From Sipunculus nudus (lineage: Eukaryota; Annelida; Sipuncula; Golfingiida; Sipunculidae), in assembly GCA_026874595.1 (NCBI GenBank), contig CM049307.1:20875079-20939078 (forward strand): a stretch of DNA of 64,000 nt, in the 5' to 3' direction. A program made the translations under genes and the position numbers. Shown in pieces: positions 50,454 through 63,059 of this stretch; position 1 is the first letter of the stretch; every line of letters starts with the position of its first letter. A model generated the notes under the pieces. The model was not told where the DNA came from, did no database searches, and worked only from the letters and a program-made list of their open reading frames with translations.

Positions 50454-51440
50454 TGAAGAAGACCAAACACTGATAGAGAGCAGACATCACGAGTCATCCC
50501 AGGACAACAAAAGTAAAAGGGTTCATTCATTTTTAGCTTGTGTATGGTTTCATATCGAGAGCACATGTTCATGTTCCTAAATGCACATGATGTGCGAGTT
50601 TTAAAATTATGGATCAGTTGCATAATTCAATGTCACAAGTAAAGGTTTTAGATAAAGCTTAGATAATGCTAAAAGCTGAATATGCATATGTAGGATTGAG
50701 TGTAAAATGTGCTTAATGTTTAGGTCTCTGTTGTTTATGGCATCAGAACAGGCAGAACAAGCATGTATGTGCCAAGTGAAAAATCTACTATGGGATTTTG
50801 AGAAAACTAATGGCTCACAAAATTAAACAGTTAGCTAAGTTATTTTATGGGAAGGTCTGACTAAGTTATTGCTCTACCATTTGACCAGACTTACTGTCAT
50901 AGTGATGGTAAAATAATTAAAAATCTTAAAAGAAAACAAGAAGAATTAGTATGCAAAAAAAGGAGCATTAAAGAAATTATTTACTGCAGAATAAGGAAAT
51001 TTGTACCTGAGTATGTTTTTGACTGTCTGTGGGACAGTTTCCTCTCCAGAGGCCCAGTATCCTAACCATTTTCTTTTCGGTGTATTTATAAACTGTTGAT
51101 TATTCTGAGGTGCTGTATATTATTGGTGTTTTTCTGTTTAAGCCTGTTTGATGATAGGTGAACCCAGCAATTGTCTTCCTGTTAATGATCCATGACTGTA
51201 TAGAAGGTTATGTTTACGCTTTCAAGTGTTATTGAAAGGAAAAAATATAACATGTTTTTTCCTCACAGTAGTTTCAGTTAAATCTCTTCATTTATTGTGC
51301 CAGGATAGAATTTGTATTTGTGTGTTTCAAAGTGCTCAATCCTTTTTGATATTCAGATTTCAGTGCAACATGTTTTCATGTTTACCATTTTATTCCATTA
51401 TCCTTTATCCTTTAAATAAAACCAAGCTTTGTGGGTAAAA
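50454..51440 (+). other. Probable TRAF7 3' UTR with poly(A) signal
   Basis: Non-coding, AT-rich sequence follows the TRAF7 stop. An AATAAA hexamer at 51415-51420 is the best polyadenylation signal I found within 1 kb. The short frames here, such as 51226-51438, have no recognisable product. Confidence 0.4.
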
Positions 51441-53611
51441 TATGACATCAGGTTTCATATAAAGTACATCAAGCAGATTTTAAGCAAGTTTTCTTCATAT
51501 TTTATTCCCTCTGAAAATAATTATTTACAAACTTAGACAAAATTTAATGCCAAGGCAAACAGTCAATCAGGTGCCCATTAATTTGCATCTGCAGCATGAC
51601 CTTTCACATTGTATGCCATTCATGGCAATAAGAGAGTTGTATTGTTAGGGTATCATTACCGGACAGGCCATCTGAAAATTACTGATACAATATTTGTCTT
51701 TGCATCACAATGTATCTTAGCAGCTGTGTATTGATCACTACAACTGTATTCCTTATACATATGCCTTTTAACAGGTGAAATGCCAAGTGATCATAGGATA
51801 AACTTCTTTCAGTTGAAATCAGAATTAAAATGTATAATTGTATTATATTTAAGCGGTTTTGTTGGTATATGAAGAGGATTTGCTCATGTTATAGAGTATT
51901 TTCATATGTTTCATGTTATTAATGAGTGACATGAAAACTGGACTGCTGGTGTTGGTTTGCATTTAAAAAAAAAAATTGCAACAAACACCAATCCATTGAT
52001 CTGTGTGTCAGCAGGTCATCATACACATTTACAATTGAGGTTTAGCATACAAATAATGAATTCATATTGTTCAGGTTTATATATATATTTAGAATAGATA
52101 ATAATAGGCATATATTTATGAAATGTGTTGAGTGTTTTGTTCTGTAGACACACACATACACATACATTTATATAAACTCTCCCTGTTATGTTTGCTAGTA
52201 CCTCTGGTATATTTGAATAATTTTATATATATATATTTGTCTAGGTTTTCCCTGTAGATCAGGCAGAACCAGGTTTAATACTGTATTGTAAAGTGTGACA
52301 ATTACATTTATAAGTTGTAAAATATTTAGTAAAAACGTTTAGTGATGTCATGGCACATAATCTAGAGCTTCTGTATTCATAATTTCATATATAGATTTTT
52401 GAGGTCCAAGTTCGTTTAAATGTTATTTAAATGTCCATTGCACTAGTTTATGACATTTGGAGGGCATCTTGTTATGTAATGGGTGTGAAAACCTGTACAA
52501 CACAAGGCACAGTGTTTGACAATTGATAATGACTAAATCATGACCATTATTCACACAGAAACTATATGAGTATGATGGACTTCAACTGAAATTCAGCATT
52601 ATATTAATACCATATCATATGATCCATTTAGATAAACACAGATTTGCAATTATTCACATATTGTCCATATTTATTACAACGGTGCCTGGTTTGTCAGTGT
52701 ACCGATAGTTGAATAATAAAGAAGAACTAACACCTCAAAGAAAATAAGAAATTTGTATAAAAAAAGAAAATTATAAAAGGGACCATATGCTGGTTATATA
52801 AAGGTTCATGAAATAGCACTATGTTCCACTGAAAATCTGGAAATTTTGAAGGAGATATGTGCTTTCACAAGTAAAAACCTTTAAGGTATTACTTAATTTA
52901 CCAAATACTTCCATGGAATATCCGCATCCATGCATACAAGTGGACACTAAAAACGCATCAACCTGTTTTTACATAAATATATACAGCAGAGTTAGTTTGA
53001 GATTTGTTTATGTTGTTTGGAATGTTTCACTCAGTTTTTATTTTCTGCTGGTTAATTTGTGACATTTATATATGGCAAAAATGTGAATGGCTATGTTTTG
53101 ATTTGCTCATCAGCAATAGTTTCCTGTACTCAGATAAGATTATATACACTGGGAAGAGTATGTTTTAATTTTAACTGCTGCTCGTGGACTGCCAATGTAT
53201 TCTTTAATGATATTTTTGCATAATAAATATCAGTATAACTCAGATTGTAATTTTCTTCTATATATTTCACAATTGCACTATTGTTCTATTGTTATGGTCG
53301 AGTCCACCGTGGCCCTTATTAATGGTGACTGTCTACTCTACCCCATGACAAAACTGGCTTCCTTTAGCAGGTCTCCTCGATAAATATTGCATGTCCACCT
53401 AAAGTCCAAATCCTGGTCAAGATATAATACCTCCACATTATTTGGTTGCAACTCAAGTCAAGAGCGTCATGCAAGACTTCTGGTCAAGTATATATATACA
53501 TCGCTCACTTTTTTGTACACATAGCCATCAGTTTTAATGCCACTTAAATAAGCTCAACATACGAATTTTCTAACAAAACTGGCCAGTCTGGGGCCTTCCT
53601 CTCAGATTTAT
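51441..53611. other. Gene-free stretch downstream of TRAF7
   Basis: AT-rich with no recognised gene. Chance frames at 52859-53062 and 53195-53383. Confidence 0.45.
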
Positions 53612-55833
53612 AGTTCAGCTGACTGTAAGTCATCTGAGCTATAGCGATCACTCTTTGTCCATCGTCCTTCTGTCTGTCTGTCCGTTAAACAGGCACAAAA
53701 TGTAACCGCTGGACCTAGAATCTTATAACTTGACATTCTGAGAGGTCCATGAAAAATCTCTTTGGAAACCAGAAATTAGGTGTCTGTTACCCATATCCTT
53801 CAAGCTATGGGGCCCCAAAGTACCCCCCAGAATAGTAAAAAATTTCATACAAAAACTTCAATATCTCATTAACTACATCACTGATGGTCATGATTTTTGG
53901 CATACATATTTATCATGAGATGTTTCATCAGCTTCTGCAGACTGGTAGCGCCACCTGTATTTTCGATTTTTACAAATTTTTTCTCTATTTTTGAGACCTT
54001 TAAAAATTTGAACATCTGTAAACAGGGCACAAATCGTAAAGATTGGACCTAGAATCTTCATTCTTGACACACTGAGAGAACTATGAAAAGTCTCCATGGA
54101 AACCAGAAATTAGGTCTCTGTTACCCATATCCTTCGAGCTATGGGTCCCCAAAATAACCCCCAGAATAGTCAATAATTATTTACAAAAACTTTAATATCT
54201 CATTAACTACATCACTGATGGTCATGATTTTTGGCATACATATTGATCATGAGATGTTTCATCAGTTTCTGCAAACTGGTTGCCACCTTTATTTTTCGAT
54301 TTTTTACGAATTGTTTTCTCTATTTTTGAGACCTTTAAAAATGTGAACATCTGTTAACAGGGCACAAATCGTAAAGACTTGACCTTGAATCTTCATTCTT
54401 GACACAGTGAGAGACCTAGGAAAAGTCTCCATGGAAACCTGAAATAAGGTCTCTGTTACCCATATCCTTTGAGCTGTGGGGCTCCCAATTACCCCCCAGA
54501 ATAATGGAAAATTTGATAAAATAAACTGCAACATCTCAATAACTACAACACTGATGGTCATGATTTTTGGCATACTTATTGATCATGAGGTGTTCCATCA
54601 GTTTCTGTGGACTGGGTGGGCCACCTCTATTTTTTCAAATTTTTACGAATTGTTTTCTCTATTTTGGAGACCTTTAAAAATGTGAACATCTGTTAAAAGG
54701 GCACAAATCGTAAAGACTTGCCCTTGAATCTTCATTCTTGACACAGTGAGAGACCTATGAAAAGTCTCCATGGAAACCTGAAATAAGGTCTCTGTTACCC
54801 ATATCCTTTGAGCTGTGGGGCTCCCAATTACCCCCCAGAATAATGGAAAATTTGATAAAATAAACTGCAACATCTCAATAACTACAACACTGATGGTCAT
54901 GATTTTTGGCATACATATTGATCATGAGGTGTTCCATCAGTCTCTGCGGACTGGTTGGGCCACCTCTATTTTTTCAAATTTTTACGAATTGTTTTCTCTA
55001 TTTTTGAGACCTTTAAAAATGTGAACATCTGTTAACAGGGCACAAATCGTAAAGACTTGACCATGTATCTTCATTCTTGACACAGTGAGAGACCTATGAA
55101 AAGTCTCCATGGAAACCTGAAATAAGGTCTCTGTTACCCATATCCTTTGAGCTGTGGGGCTCCCAATTACCCCACAGAATAATGGGAAATTTGATAAAAT
55201 AAACTGCAACATCTCAATAACTACAACACTGATGGTCATGATTTTTGGCATACATATTGATCATGAGGTGTTCCATCAGTTTCTGCTGACTGGGTGGGCC
55301 ACCTCTATTTTTTCAAATTTTTACGAATTGTTTTCTCTATTTTTGAGACCTTTAAAGATGTGGTTATCTGTCAACAGGGTATAAATCGTAACAACTGGAC
55401 CTAGATTCTTCATTCTGGTCATGCAAGGAGGCCCATGAAAAGTGTCTGTGGAAAACTGAAATTAGGTCTCCGTTTCCCATATCCTTCAAGCTATAGGACT
55501 CCGCAGTATCCCTCAGAATAATGGAAAATTTGATACAAAAGCTGAAGTATCTGAACAACTAATGCAGAGATCACCATGATTCTTTGCATGAATATTGACC
55601 GTGTGTTTTTATTAGTTTCTACAGACTGGTGGAGCCACCTGTATTTTTTTTAAAGTTTACACATTTTTTCTCTATTTTTGAGACATATAATTATATACAT
55701 ACACAATATCGGCCTGTTGGTTAATCTGTTTGATGCTTCAGTTGAATGAGTATATACTACCATTCAGATGATAAAATTTCCTTTTGCGAATCTCTTCCCA
55801 GTCAGCTGAGCGTCATGACCCATTGGTCACGTG
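53612..55833 (+). mobile_element. AGCTCAGCTGAC element, copy 4, expanded by a tandem repeat
   Basis: The hairpin at 53612-53640 (AGTTCAG outer arm, GACT/AGTC inner arms) is followed by a CTGTCTGTCTGTCC run. The end is CAGCTGAGCGTCATGACCCA with the palindrome altered to GACCCATTGGTC. Most of the interior is a 339-bp tandem array. Confidence 0.65.
53993..55685. repeat. 339-bp tandem repeat, about five units
   Basis: The marker GAGACCTTTAAA occurs at 53993, 54328, 54667, 55006 and 55345, with a decayed one at 55680. The spacings are 335, 339, 339, 339 and 335. The middle units are nearly identical and produce the same pair of opposing 69- and 89-codon frames each time. These frames are by-products of the repeat, not genes. 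Confidence 0.95.
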
Positions 55834-56165
55834 TTGGGTATTGCAACCATCCTAGGTGTCGCCCTCAGCCAGCCAACACTGATTTGCACCCACTGGCATC
55901 CCACAGTTCTTCCCGGAGAGACCGGAACCGTGCTCTTTACATAGCCTGAGATCTTCGGTTCCTTGGAAATATGACCACCCTCTCCCACGATTAAGCTGGA
56001 GCAAGCTGGATCCCGGAAAGCGAGGATAATCCCCCTTTTATATTTAGACTCTAGGTGAATGTCCGGCATGGGCATATACCTGCCGATGTCAGATTCGAAC
56101 CCACGTCTCGATCTCAGTGCATTTGCTCTAACCACTACACTGCCGTGATTATGTCAAAATCTTGG
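55834..56165 (-). repeat. SINE-like element with well-kept tRNA-related head
   Basis: On the minus strand the head reads GGCAGTGTAGTGGTTAGAGC (A box TAGTGGTTAGAGC) and then GTGGGTTCGAATCTGACATC (B box GGTTCGAATCT). Both boxes are close to consensus. A body of about 250 bases follows. It abuts the end of the large element at 55833. Confidence 0.7.
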
Positions 56166-56343
56166 CCATACTCGAGTATATCCTGCGTACACCTGATGTC
56201 AAATCCAGGTCTCCTTTGAGTTGATTTTGGCCACTTGATATAAAAACTCTGGTTTCTTCAAACCAGGTCCAGTCTCCATCTGTAGGCAAAAACCTGGGTT
56301 CGTCTAACCAGTTTTTGTGTATACCTTAGGGAAAAATAAAAAA

Positions 56344-56652
56344 AAAGGTATGGTTCTCAGGCACTTTTTTTCAGAAATCAATGCGGGCGGGCGCTTTTTT
56401 TATTTTAAATTTTTAGGTATGTTTCGACAAAAATGTCAAATGATAAGGGAAAAGCATGAAAATAACAGTTTTACTTTGCTAATTAAGTAAAAGCACTACA
56501 AAACAAAGGAAATTGTATGGTTTTATCTCCTTGAAAGAAATGTCGGAGCTGCAGCAGCTCAAAATTGGAAAGTTTTTATTGAAAATCAAAATAAAAATAT
56601 TTGATGCGGGGGTTTAAAATTGATACGGGCGGTGCCTGAGAACCATACCTTT
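56344..56652. mobile_element. MITE with perfect 20-bp TIRs (AAGGTATGGTTCTCAGGCAC)
   Basis: The left end AAGGTATGGTTCTCAGGCAC is repeated exactly inverted at the right end, GTGCCTGAGAACCATACCTT. Inside are CGGGCGG motifs near both ends. The left end is preceded by an A-rich tract. It is about 309 bp and non-coding. Confidence 0.85.
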
Positions 56653-56699
56653 AATTTTTTTTTGGCCTTATTTCAAAACTTTGGTCTCCATCAGTCAGA

Positions 56700-56999
56700 T
56701 TCGTACCCAGGGACGTTAATACAGGGGGTGGGGGTGTGGGTGAGGGGTATATATCCCCCCCCCCCACTTTTTGACAAATGGGGGATGGTCAATGTAACCA
56801 TCCCCCCAACTATTCAGAGAATAATATTTATACATTGCAAATTAAAAATATTAATAAATAGAATTATAGACTTCATTTGTGGGTTTACTGTGAAATATTA
56901 TATCTTAACGTGGTTTTGAATCAACTTATATACTGGAAACATAATACCTTATTTTTTAAAACCATATACTTAATTGCAATATTCTTTAAATGGGATTAA

Positions 57000-57034
<35 letters not shown>

Positions 57035-57060
57035 ACTCATCCCCGACCATGGAAGATAAA
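56700..57060. repeat. G/C-run insertion with (TG)n microsatellite
   Basis: GGGGGTGGGGGTG at about 56725 faces CCCCCCCCCCC at about 56756 and CCCCCC at about 56802, so opposite strands can pair. (TG)n runs at 57003-57032. The similar flanking words CAGATTCGTACCCAGG (left) and GACGTACCCTTGTCT (right) suggest an insertion into an older sequence. Confidence 0.45.
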
Positions 57061-58564
57061 TTGACGTCACTGGACGTACCCTTGTCTCCTCAAGCAAGAT
57101 CTTGCGTACCTCATGCCAAAATAAAACCCTAATCTCATCCAATCAAATGCCGTATACGCTCCAATAAAACAAACCCTGGTCTCTGCCAACCAGATCTGGT
57201 GTCCATCTGGCTGTCAGAACAGTAGCAGAGATGTCAAACCTTCTCTGAGAAGATCTGATGTCAAATTCTGGTCTGCCCTCACAGTGTCTGGTCTACCACT
57301 TGCTGATTCCAAGACCTGAAGGTTTCGAGGATGTCAATCATGGCCGCATTGTCTTGTCTTCAGTCGCCATCGTCCGCGGCCTGCATGTAAGAGTTCTGTC
57401 TCGCCCTGACGGAGGAAGCTAAATGTAGCTTTGTTTCTCATCTCCTTTGTGTTCTGTGCCTTTTTGTAAGTCACTTATCTTGTGGTCACGTTGGTGTTTG
57501 GGATATGAATATTTGACCCGTCTTTGTCTCAACCAAGCTTGTTCGACAGTTAGACTTTCCAAAGGCTATTTAGTCTGACAAAGAGTATAATTGGTCGTTG
57601 CCCGTCGCATTTTCAAAGATGTCCCTTTCCTCAACAGATCTAAGTCGAGGGGATCCAGTGATCACCTGGTGTAGAACCGATGGACCTCCCCCAACTGGTT
57701 CAAATATTTAACAAAACCGAATATTACATACATGCACAGCAAAACCTTGCAGTAAGGTGCAAAGTGGTCATATTTAAATGTAATATTATAATATATACGT
57801 GAATATTTTGTGTTACTGTGGCAGGGTGCTTAGAACATAAAAGGTGCATGGTGACGCGAGTTGATATACGCTCTTTACACAACCCTTTACCTATAGGCCT
57901 ACTACCCTTTTCAGTAGCTTCTTTAAAAGCGCAAGATTTCCGCTGCCTCGGGAGTGTGGAGTTGATACAAAGAATTTGCTGGGTGGGGATGGATGCGGGT
58001 TTGTATTAGCTGAACAGTGATGTTATGGTTGAGGTAAGATTTAAAAATATAAAACTTATTAATCGAATGTTAATGATTTTATATATAGAGTATATATAGG
58101 CCTATGTATTTAATGTATAAAAATTGTTCTTATTATGCTTTGATACACAGTGATACAGAGGGAAAGCATCAGCAATGTGCAACACAACAGGGAACATTGA
58201 TTCTGTTGCTGAACATTTAAAAAATAATCAGAAAACATAAATATAAAATCATACACATGTATAATTATATACTGTTTCCGTTGCCATTGCTTTAAATACA
58301 TTTTACGTAGACATTAAGAGCATTTTACGAGTCTTTCTTTAATAGGTTAATTTGACCATGTTCATTACAATATTGTTGGCTTTAAACTTAATCCATTAAG
58401 TCATATGTTTAGCTTAAACCTTTAAAAATTAGGTTGAGCGGTCGACCGCGGTCCGGTCCAAGGATAATTGTGTCCTGGCGGACTGCTCCGCACTTCTGAG
58501 GTCAATTCACATGTAAAAAGTGCAAATTGGTCATATATTAAAGTTCACAGTGAAGGAAGTATAG
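57061..58564. other. CpG-richer intergenic stretch
   Basis: The CpG density is clearly higher than in the 2-55 kb interval. Diverged repeats of (A)ACC(A)GATCTGG/TGTC(C)ATCTG type run from about 56140 to 57300. A short open segment at 57331-57388 (ATG in a fair context, ending at a GTAAGAG donor-like site) is too short to call a first exon. No gene is supported. Confidence 0.4.
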
Positions 58565-59640
58565 CTTAACTCAGCTGTTATCTTAGTTATCTGAGATAAA
58601 GCAAGTTATCTGAGCTATAGAAATGTCCCTTTATCCGTCCATCGGACCTACAAATAAAAAATTCAGCATGCAGTTAGATGTTCCTAAGTTCTCCTTACAA
58701 CCCCGAAACTGGGTCAGTGCGGTTCCTATGGTTCCTTCGAGAAATGAAGGAATAACCTCCTTTTTTCGATTTAAAGCCTTTTGTTACACGGACAAATTGC
58801 TTTTTATCAAAACTGCCGGTGTTGTTTTGTACATATTTGGCATAGATATTCTTTTATATATTTCCCATGTACATTCCAGAAATTAGGCTCACAATTTTAA
58901 GAAGTTACGGACCCGAACATATTGTACCTTGCCAAAACATCAGAAAAGCTATTCACACACTTTACATGATAACAATTGAAGCTAGAGAGTCTTTTCTAAG
59001 TTAAAACTTATTTTAGTTCATCTTTTTTTGTATACCAGCAATTAGATCACAATTTTTAGCATAAATAAAATCAGTACCTTACATTTTGTCTAACTTTGAC
59101 CAGGGCACATATTTTTTTCTGTAAGCACTGTTGCTTAAATTTTCACAGCATGTTCACATAAGGATATAATCTTTTATAATCATATATTTGAAACAAATTG
59201 ATAAAAAATACTTTGATTCACGTTTTAAAAGACCTTGTCATATATAAATATATTGTATACTCAGTTACAGGTAGTGGTGTAGGCAAACCTGGAGTTTTAT
59301 CGACGCTGCCCTCGGGCAGTTTCCTAGCTCAGCTGAACTCGAACTCCCCTCTACCCGTCCCTCCATGGACTGGATGCATAAACAAGATGAATATTATGAT
59401 TTTCTGTTCAATTATTTTTTTTCACAGACCTTTGATACATTTTTATTTTTTTTAATGTATTACAAGGGTTTGAAATGATTCAAGTACACATTTAATTGTG
59501 TGCACGAAGTGATGTATTGCTATAAAAGTAAGGATGTTCATGTTGCGAGGAATTCCTTACTTCAGAAGAGTTAAACTAATTGCGTTCTTTTTATTTTACT
59601 GTGTGTGAAATTGAGCTGGGATTTTAGTATTAAATTAAGG
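58565..59640 (+). mobile_element. Diverged AGCTCAGCTGAC-family element
   Basis: The start is decayed (ACTCAGCTG...TTATCTGAGCTATAG). The interior module CAGCATGCAGTTAGATGT (about 58665) and the block CATTTAATTGTGTGCACGAA to TTACTTCAGAAGAG (about 59488-59570) match copy 3. Confidence 0.5.
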
Positions 59641-59642
59641 CT

Positions 59643-60133
59643 TTCCGGCGACGACAACGACAATGCATTCTGGGTGTACAAATTAATCTGGCAAACTTTA
59701 TAATCGGAGGGGAAATCGAATGTGTTTTGTTCATCACGATGGGCCTCCATTTGAATTACCGTGCCGTCAAGATGAAGAAGTAAAGGGTTATACTGGGTCC
59801 AGTTTATTAATCAAAGACGAAGACAACTGGAACTTATAAGGATGAAAGGTATAAAGATAACAAATAAAAATAAGAGTGATTTAAATTATTTTATCGTGTG
59901 TCTAGACAAAAGTTTTCTACTTTACTTTATTTACGCTTTTTGCCGATATGTTGCCTTTTCGGGGAACCAAAATGGGAGTGGCGCTGTACGATTATGTCCT
60001 GTAAAGGCAAAAAATCGCTCACAGACTGATTCGAAAAATAGCCGGATAGTCGTTAAGCACTGTCGTTGCCGTACCGTGGGCATTTGTATAAGAATGATTT
60101 TTTTGCCGTTCCCGTTTTTGCCGTTGTCGGAAA
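59643..60133. mobile_element. Possible MITE with imperfect CGACAACG terminal repeats
   Basis: The left end TTCCGGCGACGACAACGACA resembles the reverse complement of the right end (TTCCGACAACGGCAAAAACG). The interior is CpG-rich. Overlapping frames at 59842-60159 and 59931-60152 on opposite strands have no recognisable product. Confidence 0.4.
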
Positions 60134-61888
60134 AAATGATGAATGTGTACACAGCTTAACACGTCTCGTTATAGACGGGCGTATAAGAGGGCCACATCAG
60201 AGCGTCAAATCTTGTGTCAACATATTATAAATTGCATTTGTGAATTTTTGAAAAAAAAATTGGAAATAACATATATACGGGTGTTGTGAATTATTCTTTT
60301 TTTATTTGGATAGGTCTGAATCGTATTGCATGTTTTTTCTAATAATCTTTATTTTTCATAAAGAAAATAACATCCGAGCAGTCATTGTTTGTGTCGTAAC
60401 ATACCGAATTACGGTCATGCATGACTTGCTGCTGAAAATGGAGATGGCAGAAGTGATCCTATTTTCCTACCTCCTTTAATTACTAGCCTAAATGAATAAG
60501 TACCTAACAGTTTCAAATATTGAACACTGTGGGCAATGTGAGGCGGGCTAACTAGTCATCAGTACGAAATTTACTTTGGAGAACGCCACCCGAATCCAAG
60601 ATATATTATCCATTGACAGTCTTAGAAGGGTGGATGTCGAATGTTAGAGCCCTACATGACACTAAATAACAAAACAAAAAAATATTGAACAGACACACAG
60701 ATTTTAATTGTCAGTTATTTGAAAAGACTAAAAATATCCTACGTCCCCTGTGCCGATCCTACGTCTACTTTGCAGAACCAAACGGTCAGAGTCACAGGTG
60801 TTTATTGGCATGAAATAAACAAGGACTGACAGACATCGGATATGAAATCAACACGGAGAAAAACAGGTTAAGGAATGAATCCAGCTGTGACACGGAAATG
60901 TACACGTCGTTACCTCGGAAACTATCCCACCTGCCTGTACATTAAATAATGAAGCTTTGTATCCAGGAGTCCTATCTGTGATAATTTTTAAATCAAAATA
61001 TTTCATTAATATAAAATACAATTAATTGACTAAAATCATATAAAATCAACAGCTTATTTTATTTGATATAATGGAATCTTTGGTACCTATTCTGGTATAA
61101 ATAAAGAATGGCCGATGCGCCCTGATGTTTCAGAGCATTTCTTTTTGTAACTGGAAGCACGCATACCAACTCGGCTACGTGACCTTGAGTCTAATCACCA
61201 CAAGATCAGTTTGCGGGTGGTCATAACATCCAGGCGCTCCTTATATTCCATTTTCCTCTGGCAAACTCGATAATGTAGCTAGTTATTCGGTTGTAACAAT
61301 GTTACATTTGCTTTATATTTAAAAAATAATTCGTTTTCTACCAAGACCTGATGGTTTTTTAAAGATTTATGTTACGTTTAAAATGTCACTCTGCATAAAC
61401 TCGGATATCGTAAAACAGGGTAGGGTTTTATCTGGATGATACCTGTTTTATTCAAGACAACGATTAAACTGGGTTTAATCCGGTTTTATCCATTTTTTAT
61501 CCGGATTAAAATGAATAAAACTGGAATTAAGCTCGCCTTGTAAAGTGTGATCATAGTAACATGGATGCAAATTTAGATGAATACCTTCAGAACATGTAAT
61601 GTTACGATATGAAATAATATCAGAGAGACACAGCATACATAAAATATGAACATTTAGAACCCAATAGTTAATTGCTGCTTGATAAAAACGTTCTTCCTTA
61701 ATATATTTTGTTCCTGTTATAATATGCTGGTTTAAACGCCGTCTTTGCTTTTAATTGTTGCACCAAATCTGTTTCTGATTCGGATTAAACCTGAATTAAC
61801 GGAAACTCGCGATCTCTATCTATGGCCACACTTTTGCACCCAACATAAACCTTGTTAGGCCAAAAAAAAAAAATAAAAAAATAAAAAA
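60134..61888. other. Gene-free CpG-richer stretch
   Basis: No exon is recognised. At 61473-61510 TTTAATCCGG faces CCGGATTAAA, a stem within a patch of repeated GGTTTAATCC/TTTTATCC words. Around 61145-61190 the minus strand reads TAGCCGAGTTGGTATGCG, an isolated A-box-like word without a B box. Confidence 0.4.
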
Positions 61889-62148
61889 AAGGTATGGTTC
61901 TAAGGCAATTTTTTTCAGAAATCACTACTGGCGGGCGGTATTTAATTTTAACCTTTTCTGTATTTTTCGATAAAAATGTCAAATTATCAGAGAAAACATG
62001 AAAATAACAGTTTTTGTTTGCTAAACAGGTAAAGGCCCTACATAAGAAAGGAAATCGTTTTAAAATTGTATTATTCTATTTGAAAGATGAAAATCAATTG
62101 ATGAGGGGGGTTTAAATTGACGCGGGCGGTGCCTGAGACATAGCCTGT
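61889..62148. mobile_element. Second GGTATGGTTCTCAGGCA-type MITE (decayed)
   Basis: It starts AAGGTATGGTTCTAAGGCAA and ends near GGTGCCTGAGACATAGCCT, with the same interior order as 56344-56652 (TTTTTTTCAGAAATCA, GCGGGCGG, GAAAACATGAAAATAACAGT, CGCGGGCGGTGCC). An A-rich tract again precedes it. Confidence 0.75.
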
Positions 62149-63059
62149 CCTACCCTCAGGAGTTGTTCCAATATGAGATCACGAGGTCTACCTCTGTTTT
62201 CCGACATTTTTATGGTGGTTTGAACAAGAAATATTTCCATCTTCATAAACTCTCACACGAATTTCTCTCAAGTCAAACATGTAGTGACTGTATGGTGACA
62301 AAACAGTTTACACACACCACCAGAATGAAATAAATAATTATCTGCACTTACCTTATTATATGTTATGTTATGTAAAATTAAAGCAACCATCACTCTGCTT
62401 ATTACTTTTCTGAAGCATTAATTGCACGTGGAAGCCTAGCCACACACCGGACTTCATTGAACGCCCAGGAGAAATGGTGTTTGCTCAGGAAATTAGGTAG
62501 TACAATTGGCAAAAACTCCTTGACCTATGATCAATCCTAAAGGTATTAATATTCATAATCCATTAAGTATACATTATTTTATACCTGTTACAGCTAGTGT
62601 TCCTTCTTGTGGTAAACATATTTTTTAACGTGTCATGCATTTCTAACTTGATTTTGCAACATTAAAAAAATTAAAAAGTTCACTATTTATAGCACCAAGT
62701 AAAATTTAACCACTTTTAGTTGACTAATATTTAACTGCATAACAATATAGCGATTTTTTTTTCCTGTACTGTGTGTTTTTCTTGTAGAAAAGTAAAATTA
62801 TAATTTTTTATTGAATAAAAATTTCAAATTTCAGTTTTAAGGAAGATAGTGACATGATAGACTGAAAAAAACGTTTTTTTACTGATATTGGCACGTAGTT
62901 TTATATTATCCTCTTAAAAAGGCTTGCTGCCACTGGTTGTTTAAAATGGTGCACTGTTTAAACAAAAATACAGTGTTCATATATATGTACACCATCAAAA
63001 GAAACATTGTAACAGTTTTAAAACAACTTTTGGATTGATTTTAGGTACCAGGTTTTCTT
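62149..63059. other. Gene-free AT-rich stretch
   Basis: Nothing recognisable on either strand. Confidence 0.45.

Noticed and set aside
54304-55384. Repeated 89-codon minus and 69-76-codon plus frames
   Set aside because: They recur every 339 bases because the DNA is a tandem repeat; no domain, and opposite strands cannot both be genes.
55834-56165. tRNA gene on the minus strand
   Set aside because: A and B boxes are present but the stems do not form a full cloverleaf; a SINE-like head is the better reading.
57331-57388. ATG followed by an open segment and a GTAAGAG donor-like site
   Set aside because: Under 20 codons, no downstream exon found in phase; CpG-rich context alone is not enough.
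59931-60159. 73-codon minus and overlapping 105-codon plus frames
   Set aside because: They lie in a probable TIR element on opposite strands and have no domain.
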